Assembly (NCBI RefSeq): GCF_000011305.1
Contig: NC_004369.1
Coordinates: 2,728,001-2,792,000, forward strand
Reading direction: 5' to 3'
Source of the DNA: Corynebacterium efficiens YS-314
GTDB taxonomy: Bacteria > Actinomycetota > Actinomycetes > Mycobacteriales > Mycobacteriaceae
Length of the DNA stretch: 64,000 bases
This document shows, one piece after another, positions 1 to 9,608 of this stretch. Both the position numbers and the translations under genes were made by a program. How positions within the stretch are numbered: position 1 is the first letter of the stretch; each line of letters begins with the position of its first letter. The notes below the pieces were generated by a model. It searched no databases, had not been told where the DNA came from, and worked only from the letters and a program-made list of their open reading frames with translations.

Positions 1-248
1 CCTGAAATTCAAAATAGGTCCTGAGCTGGGAACATGACATCTCAAGCCGGAAATAACAGTTAAGAACGTCTCTAAACGGCGACGGTTTTGTAACGACCGG
101 CTGGGAACGTTCGATTAAAGCAATTCTGCCACAGGGCCGCCTCCCACCCCACCCACAAGCGGGGGTGTTTTCAAGGGTTATCGAATAACTTCCGGGATGA
201 GAATAGCCTGAGAGTCAATCAGGCGTCGACAAGCTTCCGGGGACAGCA
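1..248. other. intergenic DNA downstream of groEL
   Basis: I see no gene here. A stem CACCCC/GGGGTG at 145-150 and 162-167 followed by TTTT at 168-171 could end transcription of a gene left of the window on the plus strand. A copy of the recurrent GGCGTCGACAAGC motif lies at 222-234. Confidence 0.5.
222..234 (+). repeat. GGCGTCGAYAAGC motif, intergenic copy
   Basis: Exact 13-base copy of the recurrent motif described in the findings. It lies between the groEL terminator and the window edge, so no coding constraint explains it. Confidence 0.6.
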
Positions 249-286
249 ACGCCCCTCGCACGTTGCAGACAACGTACAAGGGGCGT
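249..286 (-). terminator. groEL terminator hairpin
   Basis: Inverted repeat ACGCCCCT (249-256) / AGGGGCGT (279-286) with a second inner stem ACGTTG (260-265) / CAACGT (270-275). It starts 17 bases after the groEL stop. No clear U-run follows on the minus strand, so it may be a 3' stability hairpin or an imperfect intrinsic terminator. Confidence 0.6.
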
Positions 287-302
287 GTGGTGTGGGTGGG
301 GC

Positions 303-2018
<1,716 letters not shown>

Positions 2019-2067
2019 TTAGTGAGTGTGGACCAACCTCACCTGTCAGGTAGTTCATGATCATTTG

Positions 2068-2094
2068 CTGGCACTCATACGAGGTAAGTGCTAA
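2068..2094 (-). promoter_or_regulatory. CIRCE operator 1 (HrcA site)
   Basis: CTGGCACTC-N9-AAGTGCTAA, three mismatches to the consensus TTAGCACTC-N9-GAGTGCTAA, with the standard 9-base spacer. Proximal of two copies upstream of groEL. Confidence 0.85.
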
Positions 2095-2101
2095 TCCTTT
2101 T

Positions 2102-2128
2102 CTAGCACTCGCCCATGTCGAGTGCAAG
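2102..2128 (-). promoter_or_regulatory. CIRCE operator 2 (HrcA site)
   Basis: CTAGCACTC-N9-GAGTGCAAG. The inner arms match the consensus and the mismatches are at the outer ends. It lies 7 bases beyond operator 1, a tandem arrangement allowing tighter repression. Confidence 0.85.
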
Positions 2129-2192
2129 CTTTGGGAGGGCCTTATTCACAGTGTTCGCCACAAGCGTTTATAACTGTGGCTATTGGTCGCGG

Positions 2193-2855
2193 TTAGAGCA
2201 GGACGACGGCGAGCACGGCACCGGCCACCATCCAGGGGCCGAAGGGAATATCGGTCTTCCGATTGCCACATCTTGTTAGCAGGACCGCGACGGCGACGAC
2301 TACATTGAGTACGAAGGCGAGCAACGTTCCGATGGCCACATGCTGCCAGCTGAACCACCCGAGGAACACTCCCACCACGGCGGCGAATTTCACGTCCCCC
2401 AGCCCCAGACCCGCGGGGGCGATGAATGCAAGGGCGAAATAGCCCAGGAGCAGGACCAGGCCGGCGAGCAGGGCGCGCACCCAGTCGTTCCAGGTGCCTC
2501 CCACCGCTGCGGAGGCGAGGAACCCCAGGACCAGTGCCAGCAGGGTCGCGGCGACCAGTCGGTCGGGGAGCCGGCAGACAGCCAGGTCGATGACCATGAG
2601 CAAGGTGCATCCGACTGCGGCGGCGGCCAGGCCGATCAGCTCGGCGGGATTCGTGGCCAGCAGAGCAGCGCCTGCACCCAGTGCCGCGGCGAGCACCACG
2701 TGGAACCGGGCCCGCACCCACCGGGACGGTTCGGGGACGAAGGGGCTGATCTGCCCGGAGAGCAGAGCGGCGGCCACGGCCGTGAGCAGGGCGGTGAGCA
2801 GCACGATCCACAGACTCGTAGACGCGCCATCACATTCCGGAGAAGGCGTCGACAA
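2193..2855 (-). CDS. A24-family prepilin peptidase (TadV/CpaA-like)
   Basis: Membrane aspartyl protease that would cleave leader peptides of type IV-like (Flp/Tad) prepilins. About 220 residues, mostly hydrophobic helices. The two catalytic aspartate motifs are visible: D..VCRLPDR near residue 90 and GLGDVKFAA near 154, plus the family's late IPFGPWM. The longest frame starts at a TTG that overlaps the end of the upstream TadC-like fragment by 26 bases. A GTG about 17 codons later is an alternative. The gene appears intact although its pilus locus is gone, so it may serve substrates encoded elsewhere or be decaying. Confidence 0.75.
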   Translation of the reverse strand: MSTPSPECDGASTSLWIVLLTALLTAVAAALLSGQISPFVPEPSRWVRARFHVVLAAALGAGAALLATNPAELIGLAAAAVGCTLLMVIDLAVCRLPDRLVAATLLALVLGFLASAAVGGTWNDWVRALLAGLVLLLGYFALAFIAPAGLGLGDVKFAAVVGVFLGWFSWQHVAIGTLLAFVLNVVVAVAVLLTRCGNRKTDIPFGPWMVAGAVLAVVLL

Positions 2856-3114
2856 TGCTCATGGCAGCCGGACCCATGACCACGATGAACAACACCGGCA
2901 GGATGCACAGCATCACCGGAGCGAGCACCTTCACGGGAAGTTTCTGGGCTTTCTCCTCGGCGCGCTGGCGGCGTTTGAGGCGCATCTCATCAGCCTGGGT
3001 CCGCAGCACATCGGCGATCGAGATGCCGTAGGCATCCGCCTGGACCACCGCGCGCACGAAACGCCGCAGGTCGGGCACCGTGGTACGGGTTGCCAGCCCG
3101 TCGAGATACCACAT
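2830..3114 (-). pseudogene. C-terminal remnant of a TadC-like secretion F protein
   Basis: The 94 residues match the end of type II secretion F-domain (TadC) proteins: a PDLRRFVRAVVQADAYGI segment, a charged ADEMRLKRRQRAEEKAQKLP helix and a last membrane helix. Full-length relatives are two to three times longer. In frame, a TAG lies 8 codons before the first ATG and nothing upstream resembles the missing N-terminal helices. No TadA ATPase, TadB or Flp pilin gene is nearby. This is a broken gene from a deleted tad operon. It is translationally adjacent to the prepilin peptidase. Confidence 0.7.
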
Positions 3115-3417
3115 TGGTGGCCACGAATCACCGCCCTAAGCTGGTTATATAAAAAGGAAAGATATGTCACATAGGCGAAATTCCGCACTCATTCCAATGG
3201 CGAGTTACCCTTAAGGATTGGGCCGCCCCACGCCTGTAGATTTCTGAGAAAATGCTGTCTGCAAAGTAACTACCTGAGGGCATTCTCAGATGCATTTCTC
3301 CCAGACATTTCCCAGAGATCCGCACCCACCACCCCACCAAAATATCCGCCCACCATCTCGGTCAGAACGAGAACTGTGCCCCTCCCCGCCGAGGCGCTGT
3401 ATATAAGGTGGATGGAC

Positions 3418-4791
3418 ATGACACACTTCCACGAAGTTCAGGACATCAGGCAGAATATCGAGCAGCAGCGGGAGCGGATCTTCACGGACCTGAAGGAGAT
3501 CGTTTCCTTCAACTCGGTCCACAGCGAACCGGGATTGATCGATGATTACGCCGCAGCAGCCAGCTGGACCCGCCAGGCCCTCACCGAGGCCGGCTTCGAG
3601 GTCAGCGAACACCCCGCCGAGGATGGCACGACCAACTTCGTCGCCACCCGCCAGGGTGCGGAGAACGCCCCGACTGTCCTTCTATACAGCCATTTCGATG
3701 TGGTGCCGGCAGGTCCTCTGGATCTGTGGACCACCGATCCCTTCACCCTCACCGAGCGTGAGACCGAGAACGGTGTGCGCTGGTTCGGCCGGGGCGCCGC
3801 GGACTGCAAGGGCAACCTGGTCATGCACCTCGCCGCCCTCCGCGCGGTGGACGCACTCAATGGAACAGACCTCAATCTCATCGCCGTGGTGGAGGGTTCC
3901 GAGGAGATGGGCGGCGGCGCGCTGTCCGCACTCATCCACGAGAAGCCTGAACTGTTCAAGGCCGATGTCATCCTCATCGCGGACAGTGGCAATGCCGCCG
4001 TGGGCGTTCCCACGCTGACCACCTCCCTGCGTGGCGGTGGGCAGGTGACGGTGACCGTCGATACGCTCCGTCAGGCCGTCCACTCCGGCCAGTACGGCGG
4101 CGCTGCCCCGGACGCCGTCTCCGCGCTGGTGCGCATCCTGGATACGCTTCGCGACGATCACGGCCGCACCGTCATCGACGGCGTGGACACCACCACCCGC
4201 TGGGAGGGCCTGCCCTACGATCCGGAGGAGTTTCGCTCCGATGCCGGCATCCTCGACGGCGTGGACACCATGGGCGGTGGCGACAACCCGGCCGACCTAG
4301 TCTGGGCGCGCCCGGCCATCACCATCACCGGCTTCACCTCCACCCCGGTCGCGGAAGCAGTCAATGCCGTCCCCGCCACAGCATCAGCGAAACTCAACCT
4401 GCGGGTGCCCGCCGGCCAGGACGCCATCGAGGTGGCCGAGAAGCTGAAGGCGCACCTCATTAACCACGCCCCGTGGGGAGTGAAGGTGGAGGTGGTCATC
4501 GATGACATCAACCAGCCCTTTGCCACCGATATCAGCGGGCCGGCGATGTCCACGCTCGCACAGTGTCTGTCCGCCGCCTATGAGAATAAGGAGACCGTCA
4601 CCGTCGGCTCCGGTGGCTCCATTCCCCTGTGCACCGAGCTGATGGAGCTCAATCCGGATGCGGAACTCGCCCTCTATGGGGTGGAGGAACCGTTGTCCGT
4701 CATCCACTCTGCGGATGAATCGGTTGATCCTCGGGAAATCAGGGATATTGCCACCGCGGAGGCGTTGTTCCTGCTCAACTACGGAAAGTAG
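3418..4791 (+). CDS. M20-family metallopeptidase / dipeptidase
   Basis: Zinc-dependent exopeptidase of the DapE/ArgE/CPG2 superfamily, probably a cytoplasmic dipeptidase. The 457 residues carry the metal-binding SHFDVVP near residue 96, GRGAADCKGN near 128 and the catalytic EGSEEMGGG near 165, followed by the usual inserted dimerisation domain and a late H-containing EPLSVIHSADE. AAGGTGG (3405-3411) is well spaced for the ATG at 3418. An ATG at 3412 lies about 7 bases after a TATATA box (3400-3405) and could be used by a leaderless transcript. Substrate is not predictable from sequence. Confidence 0.85.
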   Translation: MTHFHEVQDIRQNIEQQRERIFTDLKEIVSFNSVHSEPGLIDDYAAAASWTRQALTEAGFEVSEHPAEDGTTNFVATRQGAENAPTVLLYSHFDVVPAGPLDLWTTDPFTLTERETENGVRWFGRGAADCKGNLVMHLAALRAVDALNGTDLNLIAVVEGSEEMGGGALSALIHEKPELFKADVILIADSGNAAVGVPTLTTSLRGGGQVTVTVDTLRQAVHSGQYGGAAPDAVSALVRILDTLRDDHGRTVIDGVDTTTRWEGLPYDPEEFRSDAGILDGVDTMGGGDNPADLVWARPAITITGFTSTPVAEAVNAVPATASAKLNLRVPAGQDAIEVAEKLKAHLINHAPWGVKVEVVIDDINQPFATDISGPAMSTLAQCLSAAYENKETVTVGSGGSIPLCTELMELNPDAELALYGVEEPLSVIHSADESVDPREIRDIATAEALFLLNYGK

Positions 4792-4822
4792 CCCCGAACG
4801 GAGATAAATACCGCCCCACCGA

Positions 4823-4850
4823 ACCACCCCCTCGCGGGGGTGGTCTTTCC
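4823..4850 (+). terminator. intrinsic terminator of the M20 peptidase gene
   Basis: Perfect 9-bp stem ACCACCCCC (4823-4831) / GGGGGTGGT (4836-4844) with a 4-base loop, followed by CTTTCC. It lies 31 bases after the stop. Confidence 0.85.
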
Positions 4851-4892
4851 ATATAGCGGAAAGCAATTTTGCCCCTGCTCTATGACGCTGAT

Positions 4893-5108
4893 TACTATTG
4901 CCCGCATGACAACAATCTTTGACCTTAAGCGAGTAGCCGAGGCTACGTACCCTGCTGCGGGATAAGGACTGACTCCCCGCACCAGGGAAGTAGTCGTTAA
5001 CACCCCCAGATCAAGCTTAAGAGTCGGTCCTCCACCTAACAGGATCTTTTTCTCCACATCTTTTTCATACACAAAAAGAGATCCGCACCTTTTCTTTAAA
5101 AGACGCAA
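4893..5108 (+). promoter_or_regulatory. structured 5' leader with candidate attenuator
   Basis: A TACTAT -10 box (4893-4898) sits 7 bases before a 19-codon ORF (4906-4965). GTAGCC/GGCTAC forms a small hairpin near 4931-4944. CCCTG-C-TGCGGG pairs with CCCGCA-C-CAGGG around 4950-4987, and this stem overlaps the small ORF's stop codon. Further down, GGATCTTTTT (about 5041) and the closer TCTTTTT (about 5058) can each pair with AAAAAGAGATCC (5076-5087), so two exclusive hairpins are possible just before the coding sequence. The layout resembles translation-coupled attenuation. I do not recognise a named riboswitch class. Confidence 0.45.
4906..4965 (+). CDS. candidate 19-residue leader peptide
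   Basis: ATG ACA ACA ATC TTT GAC CTT opens an ORF for MTTIFDLKRVAEATYPAAG. No Shine-Dalgarno is present, but TACTAT lies exactly 7 bases upstream, the spacing for a leaderless start. The composition is not biased to one amino acid, so classical amino-acid attenuation is not obvious. Its stop lies inside the large stem of the leader, so a translating ribosome would disturb that stem. It could also be a chance ORF. Confidence 0.35.
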   Translation: MTTIFDLKRVAEATYPAAG

Positions 5109-5119
5109 AGGACCGTGTC

Positions 5120-5680
5120 ATGTCTATCTCTACCTCCACCCGCAGCACCCGTCGCTCCACCATCATCGAATACCGTCGCGAGACCCCTCGTCCCGCCGGC
5201 ATCGAACCGATCCAGTCCGAGCCACGCATCTACGCCGAAGATCCCTTCCGTGCCCGTTTCGGTTTTAAACTCCCCCGTGGACTGCGCGAAGAGGCCCGCG
5301 GCATGGAATGGCGCACCTTCACCAACACCTACGCCCCCACCGGCAACCTGCGCATCAGCACCTTGGAGTCCGATTCCCGTCGTGGCGGGATGTACCACTA
5401 CACCGCCACCATGATCGAGGGCACCGGCTGCGAGCGAATCTCCACCGAGACCGAGATCATGGCCACCGGCCCCGTCTCCGCCTGCACCAACCTGCTGGCA
5501 GACGCCGGCCGTCGCGTCGAGATCCTCGAATTCCACCAGTTCGACATCTTCGAGGCCACAGTCACCTTCATCTACGCCTGCAACAACAACCGCCGCGCCT
5601 GGGCCATGGGCTTCGGTGGCACCGCAGACCAGTCTGCCGCTGCTGCCATGAGCTCCGCAGCGCACCTGATCTACGGATAA
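5120..5680 (+). CDS. stand-alone LeuA allosteric/dimerisation-like protein
   Basis: 186 residues. The N-terminal 50 are Arg/Ser/Thr-rich and probably disordered. From about residue 60, the protein resembles the C-terminal regulatory domain of 2-isopropylmalate synthase: GPVSACTNLLADAGRRVEI, then an E-F-HQFDIFEATVTFI strand and a closing GGTADQSAAAAMSSAAHL helix. No catalytic HMGL barrel is present. The domain usually binds leucine or isoleucine, so the protein may be a free amino-acid-sensing module or inhibitory partner. That is inference. RBS AAAGGA precedes the ATG by about 8 bases. Confidence 0.55.
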   Translation: MSISTSTRSTRRSTIIEYRRETPRPAGIEPIQSEPRIYAEDPFRARFGFKLPRGLREEARGMEWRTFTNTYAPTGNLRISTLESDSRRGGMYHYTATMIEGTGCERISTETEIMATGPVSACTNLLADAGRRVEILEFHQFDIFEATVTFIYACNNNRRAWAMGFGGTADQSAAAAMSSAAHLIYG

Positions 5681-5705
5681 CACCCCTCTACAATCCGACC
5701 ACCCC

Positions 5706-5748
5706 CATCCCGGGCGTACACACCGTGTACCCCCGGGATGAATTTTTT
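5706..5748 (+). terminator. intrinsic terminator after the LeuA-domain gene
   Basis: CATCCCGGG (5706-5714) pairs with CCCGGGATG (5732-5740), with an inner GTACAC/GTGTAC stem, then T6 at 5743-5748. Confidence 0.92.
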
Positions 5749-6059
5749 CAGAACTTTCCCCAGATCCCTGCCATCTCCCTGTGAGCTGGTGGAACATCCA
5801 CCGACAGCGCGTAATAGCCCCCTATGTATACAGTCATGATTGAAATTCCATTGGGAACAGCTTCAGCACATAGGTAGACTGCACCTGTATTACCACGCCC
5901 TTCGCGACGCCGCCTAGGGTTTGGGTGTTTCTCGGTTGATGGTCCCGCCTGTTGCGCGGGTCGATTGCTGGCTGGGGGCAGCACGCATGTGGGCGTCGTG
6001 AACAGCGAGGGTGATTCCAGTCATGTCCACATGCGCGACCAAAGGGGAACTGAGATAGC
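5749..6059 (+). promoter_or_regulatory. mrp operon upstream region
   Basis: About 310 bases without a gene. Candidate -10 boxes are TATACAGT near 5825 and TAGGGT near 5916. Two hairpins are possible in the leader: CCCGC/GCGGG around 5944-5960 and GCATGTGG (5985-5992) / CCACATGC (6027-6034). The second lies just before the GTG start and could affect translation. No known riboswitch was recognised. Confidence 0.35.
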
Positions 6060-9000
6060 GTGCTGATACTTTTTCTCGCACTCACTGCCGCCGCGGTGTT
6101 CGCCCCGCTCCTGATCCGGACCCTGGGACGGCCAGCCTTCGGCCTGCTGGCGCTGGTACCCGCGGCCGGTTTCTTCTGGGTGGCCTACGAATTCATCCAG
6201 GGCACCTTCCGGGATGGGGGTGAACTTCTCCTCCACTACGACTGGATGCCGTCTGTCCACCTGAACATCACGATGCGGCTTGATTCGCTCGCCGCCCTGT
6301 TCTCCCTGATCATCCTGGGTGTGGGCGCACTCGTGCTGCTCTACTGCTGGGGTTATTTCGATTCCAACCCCGGCCGCCTGAGTGCGTTCGGCGGTCAGCT
6401 CGTCGGTTTCGCCATGGCCATGTACGGCCTGGTGATCTCCGACAACATCCTCCTGATGTACGTGTTCTGGGAGATCACCTCGGTCCTGTCGTTCCTGCTG
6501 GTCGGTTACTACGGCGAACGTGCCTCCTCCCGTCGCTCTGCCGGTCAGGCCCTCATGGTCACCACCCTCGGTGGGCTGGCCATGCTGGTGGGCATCATCC
6601 TCATCGGCGTTCAGACCGGTGTCTGGTACTTCTCCGACGTCCCCGCCTTCGAGGGCAACTGGGCGGATGTCCCCTATATCTCCATCGGTGCACTGCTGAT
6701 CCTGGCCGGCGCGCTGTCGAAGTCCGCCATCGCCCCCACGCACTTCTGGCTCCCGGGCGCCATGGCGGCACCGACGCCCGTCTCCGCCTACCTGCACTCC
6801 GCGGCGATGGTGAAGGCGGGTATCTACCTGGTTGCCCGCCTGGCCCCTGATTTCAATGTGGTGTCCTCCTGGTACCTGATCACCCTCCCGCTGGGTATCT
6901 TCACCATGATCATGTCGGGGTGGATGGCGCTGCGGCAGAAGGACCTCAAACTTATCCTCGCCTACGGCACCGTCTCCCAGCTGGGCTTCATCATCTCGGT
7001 GGCCGGCATCGGCACCCGTGAGGCCCTCCTGGCGGGTCTGGCCCTGACCTTCAGCCACTCCCTGTTCAAGGCAACCCTGTTCATGGTGGTCGGTGCCATC
7101 GACCACACCACCGGCACCCGTGACATCAACCAGCTGTCCGGTCTGTGGCGCAGGCAGCCGCTCATGTTCGCCCTGGCGGCCATCTCCGCGGCATCCATGG
7201 CGGGTATCCCGCCGCTGTTCGGGTTCATCGCCAAGGAGACTGCCATCGACTCGGTGCTCTATGAGGGAATGCTGCGCGGTATGCCGGGCAACCTCATGCT
7301 CGCCGGCATCATCTTAGGTTCCATCTTCACCATGGCGTACTCCCTGTACTTCCTCTACGGGGCGTTTGCCACCAAGCGTCAGCTCTTCCCCAGGAACAAC
7401 GGTGTCTCCACCGCGGTCGCGGAATCCCACCCGGTCGCCTTCAAGCTGTGGATCGCACCGTTCATCCTGACCTCGTTGACTGTTCTCCTCGGCCTGTTCC
7501 CTGCGCCGCTGTCCGCCCCGATCGTCACCCACCTGGATAATGTCACGCCGGGTGAACCGACCTATTTGGCACTGTGGCATGGCTTCAACCTGCCGCTGGC
7601 ACTATCCGCCATCATCATCGTGGTCGGTATCGCCCTCTACTGGAAGCTGCCGGTGGTCCACCGTCTGCAGCCGAAGACAGCCGCGTTCGGCAGTGCGGAC
7701 ACCGCCTATGATGCAATCCTGGATTACCTGCGTGTGCTGTCGGTGCGTCTGACCGCCTCCACCCAGCGCGGTTCCCTGACGCTGAACATCGCGGTGATCT
7801 TCTTCGTCCTCGCCCTGGTGCCCATGGTCGCCCTGATCATGGGTGATCGCAGTGCTGTGCGCATGGAACTGTGGGACAGCCCCTTCCAGGGTGTGGTCGC
7901 CTTCGTCATCGTCCTGGTGGCGATCGTAGCCACCCAGATGCAGAACCGTCTGTCCGCACTCATCATGGTCGGTGTGACAGGTTATGGCCTGGCGATCATC
8001 TTCGCCCTGCACGGCGCACCCGACCTGGCGCTCACCCAGACCCTCGTGGAAACCGTCCTCATGGTTGTGTTCATGCTGGTGCTGCGCAAAATGCCCACCG
8101 AGGTCAGTTGGAAACCCGAACCGAAGAACGCCCGGCGCCGCGCCTGGCTGGCCGCCGCGGTGGGCTTCTCCATCGTGGTAATCGCCGTCTTCGCCATGAA
8201 CGCCCGCACCCAGGCACCGATCTCCATCTACATGCAGGACCTGGCCTATGAGGTCGGGCATGGAGCCAACACCGTCAACGTCCTGCTGGTGGACCTGCGT
8301 GGTTTCGATACCTTCGGTGAGATCTCCGTGCTGGTCATCGCCGCCATCGGTATCGCCTCCCTGGTCTACCGCAACCGCAGTTTCCGCCGTGACTCCCGCC
8401 GCCCGACCCTGGCCACCACGGGTCGTCGCTGGCTGGCGGCACCGGTAGACACCGAGCGGGCCCAGAACCGGTCCCTCATGGTGGATGTGGCCACCCGCAT
8501 CCTGTTCCCCTCCATGATCATGCTGTCGGTGTACTTCTTCTTCGTCGGCCACAACGCGCCCGGCGGTGGTTTCGCCGGTGGTCTAGTCGCCGCCCTCGCC
8601 TTCGCGCTGCGTTATCTCGCGGGTGGGCGCGACGAGCTGGAGGAGGCACTGCCTGTCGACGCCAGCCGTATCCTCGGCGTCGGCCTGATCGCCTCCGCGA
8701 CGGCCATCCTGTGGCCGATGCTGCTCGGTGAACCTCCGCTGACCTCCCATTTCTGGGACATCACGGTGCCACTCATCGGGGATATTCCCATCGCCTCGGC
8801 CCTGCTGTTCGATCTCGGTGTCTACCTCATCGTCATCGGATTGATGATGCACATCCTGCAGAGCCTCGGCGGTCAGCTCGACCGCGATGAGGACATGCGT
8901 AAACAACGTGCCCGTGACCGTGCCCGCCGCCTGGCGCGCAGCGCACGGCGCGAGGCCGCCCTGGCCTCGACCACCTCCGCGGTAAGGAGCGTGGCCAATG

Positions 9001-9116
9001 AGCCGCGTCCCCTGCCCACGGTTCGGCCGGTCGCCCTGGAAACCGAACCGGAGACTCGAAACATCAGTGATGGAACGTCGACAAGCACCACAGACACCAC
9101 CGGAAGGGAGCAGTAG
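6060..9116 (+). CDS. mrpA: Mrp Na+/H+ antiporter subunit A fused to B
   Basis: Largest subunit of the multi-subunit cation/proton antiporter, related to NuoL of complex I. The first 800 residues hold the long series of membrane helices, including the conserved ENSVLSFLLVGYY-like region and LSKSAIAPTHFWLPGAM. From about residue 815 the MrpB domain follows (ILFPSMIMLSVYFFFVGHNAPGGGF), so no separate mrpB exists. At 1018 residues it is the fused actinobacterial form. The last 80 residues are a charged cytoplasmic tail rich in Arg and Thr containing one GTCGACAAGC motif copy. Start is GTG with AAAGGGG 13 bases upstream. First gene of the mrpACDEFG operon. Confidence 0.93.
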   Translation: MLILFLALTAAAVFAPLLIRTLGRPAFGLLALVPAAGFFWVAYEFIQGTFRDGGELLLHYDWMPSVHLNITMRLDSLAALFSLIILGVGALVLLYCWGYFDSNPGRLSAFGGQLVGFAMAMYGLVISDNILLMYVFWEITSVLSFLLVGYYGERASSRRSAGQALMVTTLGGLAMLVGIILIGVQTGVWYFSDVPAFEGNWADVPYISIGALLILAGALSKSAIAPTHFWLPGAMAAPTPVSAYLHSAAMVKAGIYLVARLAPDFNVVSSWYLITLPLGIFTMIMSGWMALRQKDLKLILAYGTVSQLGFIISVAGIGTREALLAGLALTFSHSLFKATLFMVVGAIDHTTGTRDINQLSGLWRRQPLMFALAAISAASMAGIPPLFGFIAKETAIDSVLYEGMLRGMPGNLMLAGIILGSIFTMAYSLYFLYGAFATKRQLFPRNNGVSTAVAESHPVAFKLWIAPFILTSLTVLLGLFPAPLSAPIVTHLDNVTPGEPTYLALWHGFNLPLALSAIIIVVGIALYWKLPVVHRLQPKTAAFGSADTAYDAILDYLRVLSVRLTASTQRGSLTLNIAVIFFVLALVPMVALIMGDRSAVRMELWDSPFQGVVAFVIVLVAIVATQMQNRLSALIMVGVTGYGLAIIFALHGAPDLALTQTLVETVLMVVFMLVLRKMPTEVSWKPEPKNARRRAWLAAAVGFSIVVIAVFAMNARTQAPISIYMQDLAYEVGHGANTVNVLLVDLRGFDTFGEISVLVIAAIGIASLVYRNRSFRRDSRRPTLATTGRRWLAAPVDTERAQNRSLMVDVATRILFPSMIMLSVYFFFVGHNAPGGGFAGGLVAALAFALRYLAGGRDELEEALPVDASRILGVGLIASATAILWPMLLGEPPLTSHFWDITVPLIGDIPIASALLFDLGVYLIVIGLMMHILQSLGGQLDRDEDMRKQRARDRARRLARSARREAALASTTSAVRSVANEPRPLPTVRPVALETEPETRNISDGTSTSTTDTTGREQ

Positions 9117-9608
9117 ATGGTAGCCAATCTCTTCCTGCTCCTGGCAGCGGGAACCCTCATATCGGCGGGCGTGTACATGCTCATGGACCGCGCCATGACC
9201 AAGATGATCATGGGGCTGATGCTCATCGGCAACGGAGCCAACCTGCTCCTGCTGATCTCCGGTGGCGGCGCCGGTGCCCCACCGGTGAAAGGCCGTGAGA
9301 ATGAGGTCTACGGCGACACCGTCGCCGACCCCCTCGCACAGGCGATGATCCTCACCGCCATCGTGATCTCCATGGCGATCACCGCCTTCATGCTGTCCCT
9401 GGCCTACCGCCAGTACCGCTACCGCACCGAGGACTTCATCCAGGATGACGTGGAGGATGTGGCACTGTCGGTGCGTCGCAGCATCGCCTCGGCCGCACCC
9501 GACCACGATGCCTCCGATGATCCGGAGACCGGCCGCATGACCTCGGAGGGCGACGAGTTCGGCCCCGAGTCCTTTGAGCAGCCACTGAAGGGGGAGAAGG
9601 ATGACTAG
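9117..9608 (+). CDS. mrpC: Mrp antiporter subunit C
   Basis: NuoK-like subunit with three membrane helices in the first 105 residues. The signature DPLAQAMILTAIVISMAITAF marks the third helix. The 163 residues include an acidic cytoplasmic tail of about 55 residues not needed by the family. The ATG directly follows the mrpA stop, so translation is coupled. It forms part of the membrane ion path with MrpA and MrpD. Confidence 0.93.
   Translation: MVANLFLLLAAGTLISAGVYMLMDRAMTKMIMGLMLIGNGANLLLLISGGGAGAPPVKGRENEVYGDTVADPLAQAMILTAIVISMAITAFMLSLAYRQYRYRTEDFIQDDVEDVALSVRRSIASAAPDHDASDDPETGRMTSEGDEFGPESFEQPLKGEKDD

Noticed and set aside
8653..8665. CTGTCGACGCC in mrpA and CTCGACGCC near 20476 as further motif copies
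   Set aside because: They lack the CTTRTCG core (missing or changed bases) and were not counted.
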